Position numbers and translations under genes: made by a program
Assembly: GCA_030340625.1 (NCBI GenBank)
Contig: JAOPHQ010004300.1
Span: 1-64,000, forward strand
Reading direction: 5' to 3'
Length of the DNA: 64,000 bases
Source of the DNA: Merluccius polli
Taxonomy: Eukaryota > Chordata > Actinopteri > Gadiformes > Merlucciidae
The notes under the pieces: model-generated
Databases searched by the model: none
What the model was told of the DNA's origin: nothing
The model's input: the letters and a program-made list of their open reading frames with translations, nothing else
In this document: one piece after another, positions 47,307 to 64,000 of the stretch
Layout of the letters: each line of letters begins with the position of its first letter
How positions within the stretch are numbered: position 1 is the first letter of the stretch

Positions 47307-49164
47307 TACTGTCCCCCATGTGTGTTTCCCACCAGGAGCTGTGTAAATTGGAGTCCAGCACAGACTCAGAGTCAGACATCAGCCTGCGGTCGTCAGATAC
47401 CAGCACCATGGTATTACATCCACTCCTCATCCATCCACTCCTCACCCATCCACTCCTCATCCATCCATCCTCATCCATCCACTCCTCATCCACCCACTCC
47501 TCATCCATCCACTCCTCATCCATCCACTCCTCATCCATCCATCCACTCCTCATCCATCCACTCATCCATCCATCCACTCCTCATCCATCCACTCCTCATC
47601 CATCCACTCCTCATCCATCCATCCACTCCTCATCCATCCTCCTCTCATCCATCCACTCCTCATCCATCCTCCTCTCATCCATCCACTCCTCATCCATCCA
47701 CTCCTCATCCATCCACTCCTCATCCATCCACTCCTCATCCATCCACTCCTCATCCATCCTCCTCTCATCCATCCACTCCTCATCCATCCTCCTCTCATCC
47801 ATCCTCCTCTCATCCATCCACTCCTCATCCATCCATCCACTCCTCATCCATCCACTCCTCATCCATCCATCCACTCCTCATCCATCCACTCCTCATCCAT
47901 CCATCCACTCCTCATCCATCCTCCTCTCATCCATCCACTCCTCATCCATCCTCCTCTCATCCATCCTCCTCTCATCCATCCACTCATTTTTGTAACTATA
48001 TTGAAAATGATGCAATACAACACCATTATATGTCATGCAGGTGAGTCTTAATGTTTCACAATATGACCAGTGGTCAGGATAAGTACAGATTTCCAAAGCC
48101 AATAAACTTCTCCTTCAGGAAAAAAACAAAGTAAACTAAAGTCACCATCACTGTTTTGAGAGCGCATGTCGCCACAAAACTAATGATCATTATGTAGCCT
48201 CAACACGGCGCGTCCCAGGCTTTTACTCCAAAACAGTGCTGTCCCTATAGTGTTTGCAAAACCTGCTTTGACTGACTGCCTGGTTCCTGTGAGTAGGCCT
48301 TGGTGAGCACCAGCAGGCCGGACAGAAGACCTCTCCAGAAGTCCATGTTGTCGCTGTCCCACAAGGGCGGGGGGCGGCTTCCCTGCTACTGCCGGGTGAG
48401 CATTATACTTATATATATATATATATTATACTACACTACATTATTGAAACACTGCATCCACATCTGGATCCCCCCCCCCCATAACCGCCTCTCTGTGTGT
48501 GATGATTTGAAAGTTCTTGGACCCCTACGACGGGAGCTCGGAGGACTCTGATGAGTCCTCCTCCGCCCCTGCGGGGGTCCTCGGCAGGAGACCCAGGCAG
48601 CAGCACGGCGGCGCCTGCAGCCACCTGCTGTGCCGGGGCAGGCGCTTCGTCACCCTCCTCCAGCCGCCGGCGTCCGTCCCCGCGGAGGTGACCAAGCGTG
48701 AGCCGAGGGCCCCCACCGCCCCCACCTCCACCCCGGGGCCCCTGCTGCTCCAGCACCCGGCGGACGTCCAGATGGACTCGGACGGCAGCTCGTCCGAGCC
48801 GTGGGTCCGCGGGCCGGACGCCCCCCGGTCCTCGGTCGCCGACCAAAACCCGGCGCCGGGCGAGACCTCCCCCGCCTCCGGGGACGGCCCCGGGGGAGGA
48901 GAGGAGGAGGAGGAGGAGGAGGACCGGTTCGAGGACTCGGGGTTGCACAGCGCCACCGGATCCCCGCCGCCGCCGCCGCCGCCCTCAGCCGGGTCCGCTT
49001 CTCACGCCGCCGAGACGTCCCCCGACCCCGGCGGCCACAGCGGCTGCCTGTACAAGAGGAAGACGATGGAGACGGCGGAGTCGGGGCAGAGGAAGAAGCA
49101 GTGCGTCGTCAGCATGAAGGAAGAGTATCCGCGGCAGGGAGGCTGTACCGCTGAGATGTGTTGA
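46451..49164 (+). CDS. Uncharacterised Ser/Pro/acidic-rich protein
   Basis: Five exons in phase: 46451-46484, 46618-46670, 47336-47410, 48297-48395, 48514-49164; 303 residues. I do not recognise the family. It starts MPPRRNSNLRPG; exons 2-4 give short conserved-looking blocks (SSVEKLAFKYMELCKLESST, then SESDISLRSSDTSTM, then SRPDRRPLQKSMLSLSHK). The last exon is GC-rich: DPYDGSSEDSDESS, Pro runs, a Glu run, then a basic C-terminal block (YKRKTMETAESGQRKKQCVV) that could be a nuclear signal. No membrane segment, signal peptide or catalytic motif is visible. Four good GT-AG junctions that keep phase, and non-repetitive blocks in the small exons, argue for a real gene. It sits head to head with wdr20. 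A poly(A) signal at 50870-50875 would give a 1.7-kb 3' UTR. Confidence 0.7.
46850..47305. repeat. Long (TAG)n-type trinucleotide array
   Basis: About 455 bases built from TAG with interspersed CCTAGTAG, TCGTAG and TACTAG variants, in intron 2 of the unknown gene. Both strands read as long artefactual frames of Val or Thr. Confidence 0.97.
47413..47990. repeat. Minisatellite of CATCCA/CTCCT units beginning at a splice donor
   Basis: About 575 bases of mixed 12-, 15- and 19-base units (CATCCATCCACTCCT and CATCCATCCTCCTCT) begin within about 3 bases of the exon 3 donor (ATG|GTATTACATCCACTCC). Long open frames on both strands here are repeat artefacts. Confidence 0.95.
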
Positions 49165-49687
49165 AGAAAGACACTTGTTGTTGTTGTTGTCGTTGTCAAC
49201 ATGAGTTATGCATTTGTTCTTTATATGCCTCCTCAAGTAAGCTAGTTTGGATCGCAGGTAAAAATGCCTTCTGCTTGTTTGAGTTTTGCCATTGCACTTT
49301 GTAACCAGTTAACTTAAAGCCTTCCCAGCGTTGCGTTGGACTTGAGTAACTCTTCAGGAGACACATTGGACCTCAGCCACTTCAGTTATTTTTGAGTTCA
49401 TTGCGTAAACCACACTTTTTCTAAAGAAAAGCTTTTGTACGACTAGCCGGTTTGGGGCAAGGGGATTATGATTTTGATAGTTTGATCACAGGCAGATCAC
49501 CGGGGAGCTCAAGTGTTCTAAGGTATTAGGACACATATTGCACTTTAAAGTTGTGTTAAATGGATGTAAAATATATATATATATATTTTTTGTCACAGCA
49601 AGTCGACTCCTGGATTTCTTTTACACCCCTCCTCCCTGTTTCCAAACCTACAGCACAGCTCCAGTTGCCATTTTCCCCTGGTACAGC

Positions 49688-49802
<115 letters not shown>

Positions 49803-50471
49803 CAGTAGGCATTCTGCGTATGAAGCACAAGCACGGATCCCAAGTTCGTGAACACATTACACCAACCTCTACCACAATGTCGGCTTCCCCCTGTCCTGTC
49901 AAGTGACGAAGAGCCGATGCGCTTCACTGCATGTTAGATAACAGAAGGTCACCACTGTTATGCAACTGCATATTAACACTGTATACAGTCTGGTATCTGG
50001 ACAAGCTGTCTGCAAAGTGAAGCTAGTCTTCATGTAGACCCACTTCTATTGTATACACCTGATTTAGCGGTCGTTTTAAAATGTGCATACCATCAGAATT
50101 TGTGCTAATGTGTACTTCAACGTATGCATCCTGTACATTCATTTGAATTCTGCATGAGAAAATGTAGTACATAGTTACATGTGTTTCTCCACAAGTTTGA
50201 CTCGGAAACTCAAGGCCAGCCAGACGATTTCCCTCCAGTGAAGTGATGAAAATGAGTCGAGTGCCCCCCCCCCCCCCCCCCCCCAACCTCACACCCAGAT
50301 CACACCGGAGGCAAACAGACACTGACGCCATCCGCCCCTCTGCTGAGCAGCACTCATCTCATTCCAATCGGAAGAGGTTGGAGAGCAATCAAAGGTCTTT
50401 CATTCCTTTCAATCTAATCAAGCCGCTACAGTGTGTGTGTGTGTGGGGAGAAATCACTGCAAGGGAGATGC

Positions 50472-50593
<122 letters not shown>

Positions 50594-51361
50594 GATTACT
50601 GACTTTGTCCTCGCAAACAGGCTTGGGTTTGTTCAACTGCAAGGCGGTTTGTCAAATACGGTCTACTGGTCAGACGTAGTTTGAAGACAACTCCCATCTC
50701 GTCATCGGAAGAACTGTGGAGCTTTTGTCCGCTGGCGCGAGAAACGTCCATCTGCCGTTCAGCGTCACCAATACACCAGAGGTCTTTGTGGATTCATAAC
50801 GAGGCTGGTCTTGGTATATTATAGGCGTGTCACATGTATTTGAGTAAATATGTAGAGGTTTATGCTAGAAATAAACTGGCTGGTCGGTATGATTCAACAT
50901 GGGCTGGATGTTGTGCCTATAAAAACCATTCCAGCTTCAATTAATATATAGCCGTCCTCCAAATAGGGATTAATACAAAGCAAATGTCAAAGAATCAACA
51001 AGAGATTGAAATCAATAGCAGTTTATTTAATTTTCCAACCTTGATCCTTCTTAAAAACACAGGTTCCTTCTTAAAAACACATTGCATAACTTCCTTGATG
51101 ACTCCTCCGCTTCGCCATTTACTAACCAACCGACGAATCACTTCCTCTGACCCTCCAAAAAGACTTTTCCTAAACTGCGGTAATGGATGTTATGTAGATT
51201 ACTGCTTCACACTAACAACTGACTTGCTATAATTGCCATTGGTATACAACATACTACAGGCAGCTTCTTGTAGACGGCTTAACAGGGAATGGATACTAAG
51301 TGATTAGATTCTAGACTACAGTATGAGTTAATGAAAGACTTTTATCAGTTCTTCAGGCGCT

Positions 51362-63682
<12,321 letters not shown>

Positions 63683-63787
63683 CTAGAATTAGGGGGGGGG
63701 GGGGAACATTGTTTGGATGTGAAGGGAAAACCTCAGAGAGATTCTTTGTAATATTTTAATAATTTGAGGTCGAGTGAAAAGATCATA

Positions 63788-63826
63788 GGGGGGTGGGGGG
63801 TGGGGGGGGGGGGGGGGGGGGGGAGT
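63788..63826. repeat. Poly-G tract
   Basis: G-rich run with a few T interruptions near the right edge, in a dync1h1 intron. Confidence 0.85.
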
Positions 63827-64000
63827 GTGGAGGAGAAATGTGGAAAGAGGTATATTTGGGCTCTAAATATTGATGTTAATGATTGAGGTAAATGTTGTTT
63901 GATGGAGGTATAGATGTGATTTACAAGTTTACTTCCAAGTCACAACTGTCCAGCCATTGGTCTGGATACGCTTAGTTAATCCCAGGAAAAGGTTAATCAC

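Noticed and set aside
46788..47346. Long Val-rich and Thr-rich frames on both strands
   Set aside because: Direct translation of the TAG trinucleotide array.
47318..48044. 225- and 240-codon His/Pro/Ser-rich frames and their minus-strand partners
   Set aside because: Translation of the CATCCA/CTCCT minisatellite in an intron.

Overview
The window is a piece of a vertebrate chromosome, almost certainly from a ray-finned (teleost) fish. Genes are split into many short GT-AG exons with compact introns. (CA)n, (TA)n and trinucleotide microsatellites are dense, short degenerate teleost-type repeats are scattered through introns, and the gene order joins two blocks found apart on human chromosome 14. 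I modelled exons by hand from splice sites, reading phase and remembered human homologues. No RNA or database evidence was used.

Layout, left to right. cys1 (+, 1063-2727) encodes cystin, a ciliary-membrane protein. klhdc1 (-, 4018-8972) and pole2 (+, 10523-15568) form a head-to-head pair. klhdc2 (+, 16822-20740) meets nemf (-, 21750-33536) tail to tail. nemf is head to head with mok (+, 34828-38582). mok meets wdr20 (-, 40905-45882) tail to tail. wdr20 is head to head with a five-exon gene I do not recognise (+, 46451-49164). The right end holds the last 24 exons of dync1h1 (-, 51362-63682), whose 5' part lies beyond the window.

Functionally, klhdc1 and klhdc2 are CUL2 substrate receptors that read protein C-termini. 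nemf adds C-terminal tails to nascent chains on stalled ribosomes, so three neighbours act on protein C-termini. pole2 is replicative (polymerase epsilon subunit 2), mok is a MAPK-like kinase, wdr20 is a cofactor of USP12/USP46 deubiquitinases, and dync1h1 is the dynein motor chain.

I see no hidden operon-like or defence system; this is a normal metazoan gene neighbourhood. The most unusual structural signal is that three genes (cys1, mok and the unknown gene) have minisatellites starting at, or a few bases from, a 5' splice site. In cys1 and mok the repeat unit itself carries the splice donor. Other points of interest are a U12-type AT-AC intron in pole2, an apparent one-base frameshift in nemf (plus a second phase conflict with an in-frame alternative), a Gly-Ser C-terminus on klhdc2 that fits degron mimicry, and perfect hairpins in klhdc1 and pole2.
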